Positions 26,075-35,720 of a DNA stretch of 64,000 nt are shown one piece after another. This stretch comes from JBMNCR01 sp049366695. GTDB taxonomy: Bacteria > Bacillota > Clostridia > Eubacteriales > Alkalibacteraceae. The stretch's first letter is position 1; every line of letters begins with the position of its first letter. The translations under genes were made by a program, and so were the position numbers. The DNA is taken from positions 1 to 64,000 of the forward strand of contig JBMNCR010000059.1 in the NCBI GenBank assembly GCA_049366695.1. Direction: 5' to 3'. Below the pieces are notes generated by a model, which worked only from the letters and a program-made list of their open reading frames with translations, was not told the origin of the DNA and ran no database searches.

Positions 26075-26726
26075 TGACTATTGCATTATTAATTATAGCC
26101 ATTGTGATTGGGTTAATTAGAAAGGGAAGATTAACAAATTTAGTTAATCTAAAAATAAAATTGATACCATTAATATTAGTTTCCTTTTTAATACAAATGA
26201 GTATATATATTGGTTATAAATATAATATTACGGTTATAGAAGACTATGATATCTTGCTACATTTTGTTAGTTATATTATATTGTTTGCTGGATTAATGAA
26301 TAATTTTGATAATAAATGGTTCATTGTAATAACATTAGGAGTTATTGCGAATTTTATGGTAATATTCTTAAATGGTGGAAAAATGCCTGTTTCATTAGAT
26401 GCCGCTACTACTATAGGTATTTCTGAGAGCATAGAAGCTATTTTTGCAGTAAGGGGAGGCACTCATCAGCCTTTACAAACAGGTACATTACTTTGGTTTT
26501 TAGCGGATATTATACCACTAGGATATCCTAGCGTCTTAAAAGTGTTTAATAATATTTATAGTATAGGTGACTTTATTGTATATGGTGGAATGATGGGTTT
26601 AATTCAATCTTCAATGATAATTAAACATAATGATGGAAAAGAAATAACAGAAGAGCATAATTCATTTGAGGAAAAAAATGAGTTCGAAAATGATAAATAT
26701 TTGGATGAACTGTTTGTTGTTGATCA
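26071..26726 (+). CDS. DUF5317 membrane protein, N-terminal part (cut by gap)
   Basis: The first 185 or so residues form five to six hydrophobic helices and match the DUF5317 pattern (GGKMPVS, AVRGGTHQPL, PLGYPSVLKVFNNIYSIGD). After residue 190 the chain turns acidic and soluble (EEHNSFEEKNEFENDKYLDEL) and then runs into a 100-N gap. The start overlaps the HD-GYP stop by 4 bases. The piece at 26827-27791 is very likely the C-terminal part of the same protein. The frame differs across the gap only because the N count is arbitrary. The function of DUF5317 is not known; coupling to an HD-GYP protein hints at cyclic-dinucleotide-linked control. Confidence 0.82.
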
Positions 26727-26826
26727 NNNNNNNNNNNNNNNNNNNNNNNNNNNNNNNNNNNNNNNNNNNNNNNNNNNNNNNNNNNNNNNNNNNNNNNNNN
26801 NNNNNNNNNNNNNNNNNNNNNNNNNN
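26727..26826. other. Assembly gap (100 N) inside a coding tandem repeat
   Basis: Unlike the two other gaps its flanks are not duplicates of each other. The sequence right after it is a 48-bp tandem repeat, so the gap most likely hides further repeat copies that short reads could not resolve. Confidence 0.8.
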
Positions 26827-27791
26827 ATATGAAATTTGAAAGCACAAACGATATTGAGTTAGAAAATGCAAATGATATGAAATTTGAAAGCATAAACGAT
26901 TTCCTGATAGAAAATGCAAATGATATGAAATTTGAAAGCACAAACGATATTGAGTTAGAAAATGCAAATGATATGAAGTTAGAAAGCACAAACGATATCC
27001 AGTTAGAAAATGCAAATGATATGAAGTTAGAAAGCACAAACGATATCCAGTTAGAAAATGCAAATGATATGAAGTTAGAAAGCACAAACGATATCCAGAT
27101 AGAAAGTGCAGATGATATGAAGTTAGAAAGCATAAACGATATCCAGATAGAAAGTGCAGATGATATGAAATTTGAAAGCACAAACGATATCCAGATAGAA
27201 AGTGCAAATGATATGAAATTTGAAAACAATGAAGAAAAGGAATTAGAAATAGAGATTGAAAACATAAAAGAAACACCAACCAATAATAGTGAAGAATATA
27301 TGGACTCTAATAATCTTAGTGTATTAGATGATATTGAGTATAAAGAATCTAAAAAGATTTATGATAAACCGAAAGCAATAAAAGATGAAGAAACCTTTGA
27401 TATTGAACACTTAGAATTTGAAGAAGATGATGATGCTGGAACGGATTCGATAGATACTCAACATCAATTTATAATAGTAGAAGGAAGAATTGTAGAAAAT
27501 CCTAATTATGGCAAGGTGATTGAAGCGACTAAGAATAAAACAATAAATAAGGATTTGGAGAAAATAGATAATTATGATTTAACTAGTATTATATCTCAAC
27601 TCGAGGAAGTAGAAATGGTGCAATTACCTATAGAAACAGAAGAAATTGATAAAAACATTTTGCAAAAAGTTAGTGATAATGAAAGAGTTAAGTTAATGAA
27701 AAAAATGAAAGAACGAAAAGAATATGGGTATGAATTAGTACAGGTGACTTTAGGAGATAAAAAAATTAATTTTTGGAAGAAAGACTTGTAA
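26827..27791 (+). CDS. C-terminal part of the DUF5317 protein, with 16-residue repeats
   Basis: The frame is open from the gap. Residues encoded by 26829-27212 are eight tandem copies of a 16-residue unit (consensus MKxESTNDIQLENAND), each made of two 8-residue halves ending in ND or DD. A non-repeated acidic region follows, then a C-terminal globular-looking segment (FIIVEGRIVENPNYGKVIEATKN and ERVKLMKKMKERKEYGYELVQVTLGDKKINFWKKDL). No signal peptide or ribosome-binding site is visible at 26829, which supports reading it as the continuation of the upstream gene. With the N-terminal half it would be a membrane protein with a long, probably cytoplasmic, repetitive tail. Confidence 0.75.
26829..27212 (+). 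repeat. 48-bp coding tandem repeat, eight copies
   Basis: Eight in-frame 48-base units. Copies 1 and 3 are identical, as are copies 4 and 5; the others differ at a few bases. A ninth degenerate copy starts at 27213. More copies probably lie in the gap upstream. There are no spacers, so this is not a CRISPR array. Confidence 0.92.
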
Positions 27792-27810
27792 GTAATTCAA
27801 GTCTTTTTTT
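27781..27810 (+). terminator. Intrinsic terminator of the HD-GYP/DUF5317 operon
   Basis: AAGACTTG (27781-27788) pairs with CAAGTCTT (27798-27805), followed by T residues. The stem overlaps the last codons of the gene. Confidence 0.82.
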
Positions 27811-28015
27811 ATGATATAATCTATTAATAATTGTGTAATATTTAAATTTGTTTTATTAAACAGTAAAGATATTGGTGATACGCCCTACTTTTACAGATTT
27901 AAAAATATAAGAAACTTACTATAGATCATAAATTTTTTTTACTTTGAAGTAATAAGAGTTTTTTTGTCATTAAACAAACCAACAAATAAATAAATATATT
28001 AAAGAAGGTGTAATA

Positions 28016-30514
28016 ATGTCACTCCTAAAGAAAATCTTTGGTGATATGGATGAAAAAGAAATAAAGAAATTAATGAAATTAGTAAACAAAATTGAAGACT
28101 TGGATAATGTTATGAAAAACCTTACAGATGAATTATTAAAGGCAAAAACTATTGAATTCAAGTCAAGACTAAAAAATGGTGAAAATGAAGATGATATATT
28201 AATAGAAGCATTTGCAGTTGTTAGAGAATCAGCTAATAGGGTATTAAAAATGAAACATTTTCCTGTTCAATTATTAGGAGGAATTGTACTTCATCAAGGA
28301 AGAATTGCTGAAATGAAAACAGGTGAAGGAAAAACATTAATGGCTACTTTACCTGCATATCTTAATGCATTAAGTGGACAGGGAGTACATGTAGTTACAG
28401 TAAATGATTATCTAGCAACGAGAGATAGTCAGTGGATGGGTCAAATATATGAATTCTTAGGATTATCAGTTGGATTAGTTGTACATGGTTTAAATTTTGC
28501 ACAAAAGAAAGAAGCATACGCTGCAGATATAACATATGGGACTAATAATGAATATGGATTTGATTATTTAAGAGATAATATGGTTATTCATATAGAACAA
28601 AGAGTACAAAGAAATTTGAATTTTGCTATTATAGATGAAGTTGATAGTATTTTAATTGACGAAGCAAGAACGCCTTTGATTATATCAGGAAGCGGAGATA
28701 AAAGTACAAAGATGTACAATATAGTATATAGTTTTACTAAGAATTTGAAAGATGAAGTTCATTTTACTATAGATGAAAAAGCTTCATCAGTTGTACTTAC
28801 AGATGAAGGAATAGAAAAAGCTGAAAAATCTTTTGGCATAGAAAATTTAGCTGATATGGAAAATATGGAATTATCTCACCATATAAATCAATCATTAAGG
28901 GCAGTATATCTAATGAAAAAAGATAAGGATTATGTAGTAAAAGAGGGACAAGTAATTATTGTAGATGAATTTACAGGTAGGTTGATGCAAGGAAGAAGAT
29001 ATAGTAACGGATTGCATCAATCAATCGAAGCAAAAGAAAAGGTAAAGGTAGAAAGAGAATCTAAGACACTTGCAACCATTACATTTCAAAATTACTTTAG
29101 AATGTATAATAAATTAAGTGGTATGACAGGAACAGCTAAAACAGAAGATGAAGAATTTAAAGCTATCTATAATATGGATGTGTTATGTATTCCAACAAAT
29201 AAACCAATGGTAAGAAAAGATATGCATGATGTGATATATAAAACAGTAAATGGAAAGTTTAATGCAGTTGTTAAAGAAATAGAAGAAAGAAATAAAACTG
29301 GTCAACCAGTATTAGTAGGAACAATATCTATAGAAAAATCTGAAGTTTTAAGTAAATTGTTAAAGAAGAGAGGAATTAAGCATGAAGTATTAAATGCAAA
29401 ATATCATGAAAAAGAAGCTGAAATAGTAAGTAACGCAGGAGAAAAGCATTCTGTTACAATTTCTACTAATATGGCAGGAAGAGGGACAGATATAGTATTA
29501 GGTCAAGGTGTGAAAGAACTAGGTGGACTTCATATTCTTGGTACTGAAAGACACGAAAGTAGAAGGATAGACAACCAGCTTCGTGGTAGGGCAGGTAGAC
29601 AAGGGGACGAAGGTTCATCTCAATTTTTTATTTCATTAGAAGATGATTTAATGAGATTATTTGGATCTGATCGAATTATGGGATTAGTTGATAGTTTAGG
29701 GTTGGATGAAGATGTTCCTATAGAAAATAAAATGTTATCAAAAGGAATTGAAAATGCTCAAAAGAAAGTAGAAGGAAGAAACTTTGATATAAGGAAACAT
29801 GTATTACAATTTGATAATGTAATAAACAAACAAAGAGAAATAATATATTCTCAAAGAAAATCTGTGCTTGAAGGAAAAGATATACATGAACAAATCATTA
29901 AGATGTTAGAAGGATTAGTAGAAGATAGTATTAATATATATACAGGGTTCAGTCAATATCCTGAAGAATGGGATTTTAAGGGTCTGGTAGAACATAGTGA
30001 AGTATTGTTTTTACCAAAAGATTCATTTGTAATTCCCGAAAATGACATCACGAGAGAAGATTTAAAACAATTATTAATGGATGAAGCTAATAATAACTAT
30101 CAATCCAGGATTGATGAAATAGGTCTTGATAGAATGCAGGAACTTGAAAGAGTAGTTTTATTAAGAGTTGTTGATAGTAAATGGATGGATCACATAGATA
30201 ATATGGAACAATTAAAGCAAGGTATAGGTTTGAGAGCATATGGTCAAATCGATCCAGTTTTAGCATATACTAATGAAGGATTTAGTTTATTTGAAGAAAT
30301 GAATAATAGTATTCAAGAAGATACAATAAAGTATTTATTTCATATAAATATACAAGATGAATCACTTGAAGCTAAAGAAACTGATTTATCTAAGGTATCT
30401 ACTAATAAGGAAGAAAGAAAAAATAAGCCACAGGTGAATAAAAATAAAATTGGACGTAATGATCCATGTCCTTGTGGAAGTGGAAAAAAATATAAGAAAT
30501 GTTGTGGGAAATAG
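28016..30514 (+). CDS. secA: Protein translocase ATPase SecA
   Basis: Motor ATPase that drives preproteins through SecYEG. The 832-residue protein has the DEAD motor with Walker A MKTGEGKT (about residue 100), Walker B IDEVDSILIDEA, the preprotein cross-linking region, and the second nucleotide-binding domain with TNMAGRGTDI and QLRGRAGRQGD. The C-terminus ends in the zinc-binding SecB-contact motif CPCGSGKKYKKCC. The ribosome-binding site is AGAAGGTG. It is followed 18 bases later by prfB, a conserved pairing in Firmicutes. Confidence 0.97.
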   Translation: MSLLKKIFGDMDEKEIKKLMKLVNKIEDLDNVMKNLTDELLKAKTIEFKSRLKNGENEDDILIEAFAVVRESANRVLKMKHFPVQLLGGIVLHQGRIAEMKTGEGKTLMATLPAYLNALSGQGVHVVTVNDYLATRDSQWMGQIYEFLGLSVGLVVHGLNFAQKKEAYAADITYGTNNEYGFDYLRDNMVIHIEQRVQRNLNFAIIDEVDSILIDEARTPLIISGSGDKSTKMYNIVYSFTKNLKDEVHFTIDEKASSVVLTDEGIEKAEKSFGIENLADMENMELSHHINQSLRAVYLMKKDKDYVVKEGQVIIVDEFTGRLMQGRRYSNGLHQSIEAKEKVKVERESKTLATITFQNYFRMYNKLSGMTGTAKTEDEEFKAIYNMDVLCIPTNKPMVRKDMHDVIYKTVNGKFNAVVKEIEERNKTGQPVLVGTISIEKSEVLSKLLKKRGIKHEVLNAKYHEKEAEIVSNAGEKHSVTISTNMAGRGTDIVLGQGVKELGGLHILGTERHESRRIDNQLRGRAGRQGDEGSSQFFISLEDDLMRLFGSDRIMGLVDSLGLDEDVPIENKMLSKGIENAQKKVEGRNFDIRKHVLQFDNVINKQREIIYSQRKSVLEGKDIHEQIIKMLEGLVEDSINIYTGFSQYPEEWDFKGLVEHSEVLFLPKDSFVIPENDITREDLKQLLMDEANNNYQSRIDEIGLDRMQELERVVLLRVVDSKWMDHIDNMEQLKQGIGLRAYGQIDPVLAYTNEGFSLFEEMNNSIQEDTIKYLFHINIQDESLEAKETDLSKVSTNKEERKNKPQVNKNKIGRNDPCPCGSGKKYKKCCGK

Positions 30515-30532
30515 AAAAAGGAGTGAAATATC

Positions 30533-31655
30533 ATGTTAGATATACTGGAGTATAAAAAAATGTTAAGAGATTTAAAAACAAAATTAAATGAAATTGGTGA
30601 TTCACTTTGACTTATCAAAATTAAATTTTGAAATAGAAGAATTAGATAATAAAGTAAATAAGCAAGATTTTTGGGAAGATCAAAGTAATGCAAAAAAAAT
30701 GCTTAAATTACTAAATGTTAAAAAGAATATTATGAATAAATATAGTGATTTGGAAAATAAGTTATCTGAAATTGAGATTATTTTTGAACTATTAGAAGAA
30801 GAAGAGGATAATGATTTATACGAAGAGCTAAAAAAATCAGTAGAAATAGCACATGAAGAAATAGAGTACTTTAATTTAGAAATACTTTTAAATGGAGAGT
30901 ATGATGCTAATAATGCAATTGTATCCTTACATCCTGGGGCAGGAGGTACAGAGTCCCAAGATTGGGCAGAAATGCTTTTGAGAATGTATTTGCGGTGGGT
31001 TGAACGTAGTGGGTATAAAGTAAATATATTAGATTATCAACATGGTGATGAAGCAGGTATTAAAAGTGTTACACTATCAGTAATAGGGTTTAATGCCTAT
31101 GGATATTTAAAATGTGAAAAGGGAGTACACAGATTAGTTAGGATATCACCATTTGATGCATCAGGTAGAAGGCATACTTCTTTTGCTTCAGTAGATGTAA
31201 CTCCTGAATTAGAAGAAGATACAAATGTACAAATAGATGCTGATGATTTAAGGATAGATACTTATAGATCAAGTGGAGCTGGGGGACAGCATGTAAATAC
31301 GACAGATTCAGCCATTAGGATCACACATATACCTACAGGTGTTGTTGTTCAATGTCAAAATGAGAGATCTCAACATAAGAATAAAGAAACGGCTATGAAG
31401 CTATTAATAAGCAAATTGGTTGAAATAAAAGAAAGAGAGCATAAAGATAAGGTCGAGGACTTACAAGGTCAATATGGTCAAATAGCTTGGGGAAATCAAA
31501 TACGTTCTTATGTATTTCATCCGTATAGTATGGTTAAAGATCATAGAACTAATATTGAGACAGGAAATGTTCAAAATGTAATGGATGGAGCTATTGATAG
31601 TTTTATCAATGCATATTTAAAGAAATTAACATTAGAAAACAATAAGGAGGAGTAA
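30533..31655 (+). CDS. prfB: Peptide chain release factor 2, programmed +1 frameshift
   Basis: Release factor for UGA and UAA codons. The first 25 codons (30533-30607) end in CTT TGA C; ribosomes must shift +1 and go on in the second frame (GAC at 30609 to the stop at 31655), giving 373 residues. This is the classic RF2 autoregulatory site, where the in-frame UGA senses RF2 level. The internal Shine-Dalgarno is weak here (GGTGA about 6 bases before CTT). The second part carries the catalytic GGQ motif (GAGGQHVN) and the anticodon-like domain. The ribosome-binding site AAGGAGTG precedes the ATG at 30533; an in-frame start at 30588 is an artefact of ignoring the shift. Confidence 0.95.
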
Positions 31656-31657
31656 CA

Positions 31658-32371
31658 TTGAAGCCCATTTTAGGCATCGTGTGTTCATATTATGGAAGTT
31701 ATACAAAAGGGAATGAAAGAGAATTTAACTTTAAAGAAGAGAGTTATTTAAAAAAGATAAAAGATTCAGGATCTATACCTTTGATGATACCAGTAAGACC
31801 TTCACTAATAGAGGATATTCCTCAAATAATAAAAAACATGGATGGCATAATCTTATCCGGTGGTGTAGATGTACATCCTTCTTTTTATAATGAAGAACCA
31901 ATGAAGGGTTTAGGTCATGTAGATTATGTAAGAGATAAATTTGAAATTGAATTAACAAGATATTGTATAGAAAAAAGTATACCGATATTAGGGATATGTA
32001 GGGGTATGCAGGTATTAAATGTAGCTACTGGTGGAACACTTTATCAAGATATAAATATACAGTTAGAAAGTGGTATTCAACATACTCAAAAAACTAGTGA
32101 TCGAGTAGGAAATCATCATATAAAAATAAAAGAGAATACATTTTTATATAAAGTGTATGGAAAAAGAGGTTTTGTTAATTCATATCATCACCAAGCGGTT
32201 AAGGATTTATCAGATGATTTTGAAGCCATTGCTTGGAGTGAGGATGGTTTAATAGAGTCTATGATTTATAAAAAAAATGAAAATGTAATAGCTCTTCAGT
32301 GGCACCCAGAGTTGTTAGACGGAGAAGAATCTGAGAATATTTTTAAGTATTTTACAAATCTTATGAAATAA
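31658..32371 (+). CDS. Class I glutamine amidotransferase-like hydrolase (PuuD-type)
   Basis: 237 residues, peptidase C26 group. The nucleophile cysteine lies in GICRGMQVLN, and the His-Glu pair in QWHPELL. DGIILSGGVDVHPSFY is typical of gamma-glutamyl-GABA hydrolase (PuuD)-like enzymes, which release glutamate from gamma-glutamyl amines. Start TTG at 31658 with AAGGAGGAG upstream, two bases after prfB. No putrescine pathway genes are nearby, so the substrate is open. Confidence 0.87.
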   Translation: MKPILGIVCSYYGSYTKGNEREFNFKEESYLKKIKDSGSIPLMIPVRPSLIEDIPQIIKNMDGIILSGGVDVHPSFYNEEPMKGLGHVDYVRDKFEIELTRYCIEKSIPILGICRGMQVLNVATGGTLYQDINIQLESGIQHTQKTSDRVGNHHIKIKENTFLYKVYGKRGFVNSYHHQAVKDLSDDFEAIAWSEDGLIESMIYKKNENVIALQWHPELLDGEESENIFKYFTNLMK

Positions 32372-32391
32372 AATTAAGGAGTAATAAAAAA

Positions 32392-34542
32392 TTGAACAAA
32401 ATAATTAATAAACTAACTGAGGAATTTAATCTTAAAAAATCACAAGTAGAAAGTACAATAAAGTTAATAGACGAAGGAAATACGATACCTTTTATTGCTA
32501 GATATAGAAAAGAAGTTACTGGTAATTTAGATGATGTAGTGCTAAGAGAATTAGATGAAAGACTATTATACTTAAGAAATCTAGAAAAAAGAAAAGAAGA
32601 AGTCGTTAGGATAATAGACGAGCAAGGGAAATTATCTGATGAATTAAAAAATAAAATAAATGATGCTAAAATTCTTCAAGAAGTCGAAGATCTATACTTG
32701 CCATATAAACAAAAGCGAAAAACTAGAGGCGTGATAGCTAGAGAGCGCGGATTACAATCTTTAGCCACTCTAATATATATGCAAATGAGTACAGAAGAAG
32801 AAATAAGAAAACAAGCTCAAAAGTATTTAGATAGTGAAAAGGGATTGGATAATGTAGAGGATTGTATTAATGGGGCAATGGATATTATTGCAGAAGATAT
32901 TTCCGATAATGCAGATTATAGAAAAAGAATAAGGGAAATAGTAGTTAACTTTGGAATGATAACTTCAAATCTATCAAAAAAAGTTGAGGAAGAAATATCT
33001 GAATTTGAAATGTATTACAGTTTTTTAGAAAAGGTAAATAAAATAGCTAATCATAGAATACTAGCTATAAATAGGGGAGAAAAAAAGAAAACATTAAATG
33101 TGAAAATAGAAATAGAAGAACAGAAAATACTATCATATTTAAATAATTGTATTATTAGAGATAATGGCAATTGTTTTATTTATGAAGTTGTTAAAGACGC
33201 CTATAAAAGACTTATATTTCCTTCTATAGAAAGAGATATTAGATCTTCCCTTACGGAAAAAGCTGAAAAAGAAGCTACAAAAGTATTCGCCACTAATCTT
33301 AAAAATTATCTATTACAGCCTCCAGTAAAAGAAAGAGTTGTTTTAGGATTTGACCCTGCTTATAGGACAGGATGCAAAATTGCTGTAGTAGATGGGTATG
33401 GAGATTTATTAGATACAAAAACTATATATCCAACCCCTCCGGAAAATAAAGTGGAAGAATCAAAAAAAATAATATTAAAATTAATTAGTAAACACAATAT
33501 TGATATTATTGCTATCGGTAATGGGACTGCTTCTAGGGAGTCAGAAAACTTTATAGGTGATATTATTAAAGATGAAAAATTAAAAGTAGAGTACTTAGTT
33601 GTAAATGAAGCAGGTGCTTCAGTATACTCGGCTTCAAAATTAGCAAATGAAGAATTCCCAGAAATTAATGTATCCATAAGGGGAGCTATTTCTATTGCTA
33701 GAAGACTTCAAGATCCATTAGCAGAATTGGTAAAGATTGATCCAAAACATATAGGAGTTGGACAATATCAGCATGATGTAAATCAAAAGGAATTAAAGAA
33801 GGCATTAGACGGAGTTATTGAAGATGTAGTAAATAGTGTAGGTGTTGATATAAATACTGCTTCAATGGCATTATTAAAAAACATATCAGGATTAAATAAA
33901 ACTACTGCTCAAAATATTATAGAATATCGTCGAGAAAATGGAGCCTTTGTAAATCGAAAACAGATTAAAAAAGTTAAAAAAATTGGAGATAAGGCTTTTG
34001 AACAATGCGCTGGATTTTTAAGAATCTCCCAGGGAGAAAATCCTCTAGATAATACATCAGTTCATCCAGAATCTTATGAAGCTACGGAGAAGTTATTAAA
34101 ATTTTATAATTATGACTTTGAAGATATACTAATTAAGAATAAAGAAATAAAAGAACTTTTTAATAAAATAGATTATATTAAGCTAATGGATGAGCTAGAA
34201 ATAGGTGAGCATACTTTAAAAGATATAGTCAAAGAAATTTTAAAACCTGGACGTGATCCAAGAGATGAATTTGAAAAACCAGTTTTCAGGACTGAAGTAA
34301 TGGAAATAAAAGACTTAAAAGCAGGAATGGTATTAACTGGAACTATAAGAAATGTAATAGATTTTGGTGCATTTGTGGATATTGGAGTTCATCAAGATGG
34401 CTTAGTACATATTTCTCAATTAAGTGAAAGATTTATAAAAAATCCTATGGATATTGTATCAATCGGAGATATAGTAAAAGTTAAAGTAATTGCAGTAGAC
34501 GTAGAACGTAATAGGATTTCATTGAGTATGAGGGATATTTGA
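32392..34542 (+). CDS. tex: Tex family RNA-binding transcription accessory protein
   Basis: 716 residues. The order is: N-terminal helical Tex region, YqgF/RNase H-like domain (VLGFDPAYRTGCKIAVVD, about 320-450), helix-hairpin-helix segments (GLNKTTAQNIIEYR, about 500-560) and a C-terminal S1 RNA-binding domain (GMVLTGTIRNVIDFGAFVDIG, about 645-716). Tex is a homologue of eukaryotic Spt6 and acts in transcription and RNA fitness. Start is TTG at 32392 with GGAGTAA upstream. It lies 20 bases after the amidotransferase gene in the same direction. Confidence 0.95.
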   Translation: MNKIINKLTEEFNLKKSQVESTIKLIDEGNTIPFIARYRKEVTGNLDDVVLRELDERLLYLRNLEKRKEEVVRIIDEQGKLSDELKNKINDAKILQEVEDLYLPYKQKRKTRGVIARERGLQSLATLIYMQMSTEEEIRKQAQKYLDSEKGLDNVEDCINGAMDIIAEDISDNADYRKRIREIVVNFGMITSNLSKKVEEEISEFEMYYSFLEKVNKIANHRILAINRGEKKKTLNVKIEIEEQKILSYLNNCIIRDNGNCFIYEVVKDAYKRLIFPSIERDIRSSLTEKAEKEATKVFATNLKNYLLQPPVKERVVLGFDPAYRTGCKIAVVDGYGDLLDTKTIYPTPPENKVEESKKIILKLISKHNIDIIAIGNGTASRESENFIGDIIKDEKLKVEYLVVNEAGASVYSASKLANEEFPEINVSIRGAISIARRLQDPLAELVKIDPKHIGVGQYQHDVNQKELKKALDGVIEDVVNSVGVDINTASMALLKNISGLNKTTAQNIIEYRRENGAFVNRKQIKKVKKIGDKAFEQCAGFLRISQGENPLDNTSVHPESYEATEKLLKFYNYDFEDILIKNKEIKELFNKIDYIKLMDELEIGEHTLKDIVKEILKPGRDPRDEFEKPVFRTEVMEIKDLKAGMVLTGTIRNVIDFGAFVDIGVHQDGLVHISQLSERFIKNPMDIVSIGDIVKVKVIAVDVERNRISLSMRDI

Positions 34543-34568
34543 ATTTGACTGAGAAAGGATTTGTATAA

Positions 34569-35366
34569 ATGAAAATTTTTGACAGAAGATTTTTGCAATA
34601 TCAAATGGCATCATTAAAACATAATAAGTATAAAAATAAAGTATTATATCCAAATATTATTTTATTTATCACAGCACTTTTTTATAGGGATAATATATCA
34701 ATATTATTGTTATGTATTGGGGCGATAGGCGTGCTTATTGGTTATGGATATTTTAGATTTAACAGTGAAACCAATAGAAGTGATGAAGGTTTTAGTGAAA
34801 TTATAGAAAAGAAATATTATGAGTATGAAAAAGCAGCTAGTAAGAAAAATGCAGATATAGGTATAGTTTTACAAAAGATAGCGTTTTCAGTGGAATTAGA
34901 TAAAATGTCACCTGACGATGCTATTAAACAAATTCAAGATATAATAAAAACTAAGCCCGATATAAAGAGATTTGCTAATAATATAATACTATCTTTATAC
35001 TCATATAAATACAAAGATAAAAACAAAATACCTCATGAATATATAGATTATCTTGATAGAATAGCAAAAACAGAAAAGAATGTAAATGTATTAGTTGACT
35101 GTATTAAAACATGTATTTCTATTGAAGAATATAATAGAGCCTTTACCCTTATTAGCAAAGCAGAAGAAGAGTTATTAAAAATAAAAAAAATTCGAAAACC
35201 TGCTTATAATGCAATCTATAGAACGACCATTGTAGCCGTACCATATTACAAAGGTTTGACGTATAAACAAATGGGTAATAAGAAGAAATCTAAAGAAAGT
35301 TTAGAAGAAGCACTAAAAAAATGCAAATCCAAGAAATTAAGTATGATAATAATGCAAGAGATTTAA
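34569..35366 (+). CDS. Membrane protein with TPR-like helical domain, unknown
   Basis: 265 residues. Two close hydrophobic helices (about 28-38 and 43-61) form a hairpin near the N-terminus. The rest is alpha-helical and charged, with TPR-like repeats (for example ALEEA/SLEEALKKCKSK near the end and YNRAFTLISKAEEELL). Ribosome-binding site GAAAGGA. It follows tex by 26 bases. No catalytic motif is seen. A scaffold role is a guess. Confidence 0.65.
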   Translation: MKIFDRRFLQYQMASLKHNKYKNKVLYPNIILFITALFYRDNISILLLCIGAIGVLIGYGYFRFNSETNRSDEGFSEIIEKKYYEYEKAASKKNADIGIVLQKIAFSVELDKMSPDDAIKQIQDIIKTKPDIKRFANNIILSLYSYKYKDKNKIPHEYIDYLDRIAKTEKNVNVLVDCIKTCISIEEYNRAFTLISKAEEELLKIKKIRKPAYNAIYRTTIVAVPYYKGLTYKQMGNKKKSKESLEEALKKCKSKKLSMIIMQEI

Positions 35367-35470
35367 TGCAAAAAAAATTTACTATATTTGATTAATTAAA
35401 TTAATTGGTAATTATGATTATTTGTAGCGTATTTATTTTTAGAATAAATATTAAAATATAATAATTAACG

Positions 35471-35499
35471 TTGAAAGTTATAGCAAATAGTGATATAAT
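35471..35499 (+). promoter_or_regulatory. Promoter of the FMN riboswitch-ribU unit
   Basis: TTGAAA (35471-35476) and TATAAT (35494-35499) with 17 bp spacing, about 20 bases before the riboswitch. Confidence 0.8.
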
Positions 35500-35519
35500 T
35501 TTATCAATAAGATAGTTTT

Positions 35520-35627
35520 ATCTTCAGGGCAGGGTGAAATTCCCGACCGGCGGTTATAGTCCGCGAGCGTAATGCTGACTTGGTGAAATTCCAAGACCGA
35601 CAGTAAAGTCTGGATGGGAGAGGATTG
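35520..35627 (+). promoter_or_regulatory. FMN riboswitch (RFN element)
   Basis: All conserved RFN blocks are present: TCAGGGCAGGGTGAAATTCCC, GACCGGCGGT, AGTCCGCGAGCG, TTGGTGAAATTCCAAGACCGA and GACAGTAAAGTCTGGATGGGAGA. It binds FMN and, through the hairpin at 35642-35669, switches off transcription of the riboflavin transporter gene downstream. Confidence 0.97.
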
Positions 35628-35641
35628 TTCATCGTTTATTG

Positions 35642-35669
35642 CTCTTGAAGTTATTCAAGAGTTTTTTTT
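35642..35669 (+). terminator. Riboswitch expression-platform terminator
   Basis: CTCTTGAA and TTCAAGAG form a perfect 8-bp stem with loop GTTA followed by eight T. It lies between the FMN aptamer and ribU. Confidence 0.92.
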
Positions 35670-35720
35670 ATTCTCCTAAATAATATATTAGCCTTGAAAA
35701 ATACAAGGAGGAGTTACATA

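Noticed and set aside
26829..27212. CRISPR array
   Set aside because: The 48-bp units are directly adjacent with no unique spacers, and they code in frame for a protein repeat.
26621..27283. Two long open frames on the minus strand across the 48-bp repeats
   Set aside because: They are the antisense shadow of a repeat with a period divisible by three, so a stop-free frame is copied along. They have no ribosome-binding site and consist of Phe/Ser- or His/Leu-rich repeats.
30608..30610. In-frame stop near the start of prfB as a sequencing error or pseudogene
   Set aside because: CTT TGA C at this codon is the conserved programmed +1 frameshift of RF2; the downstream frame is intact.
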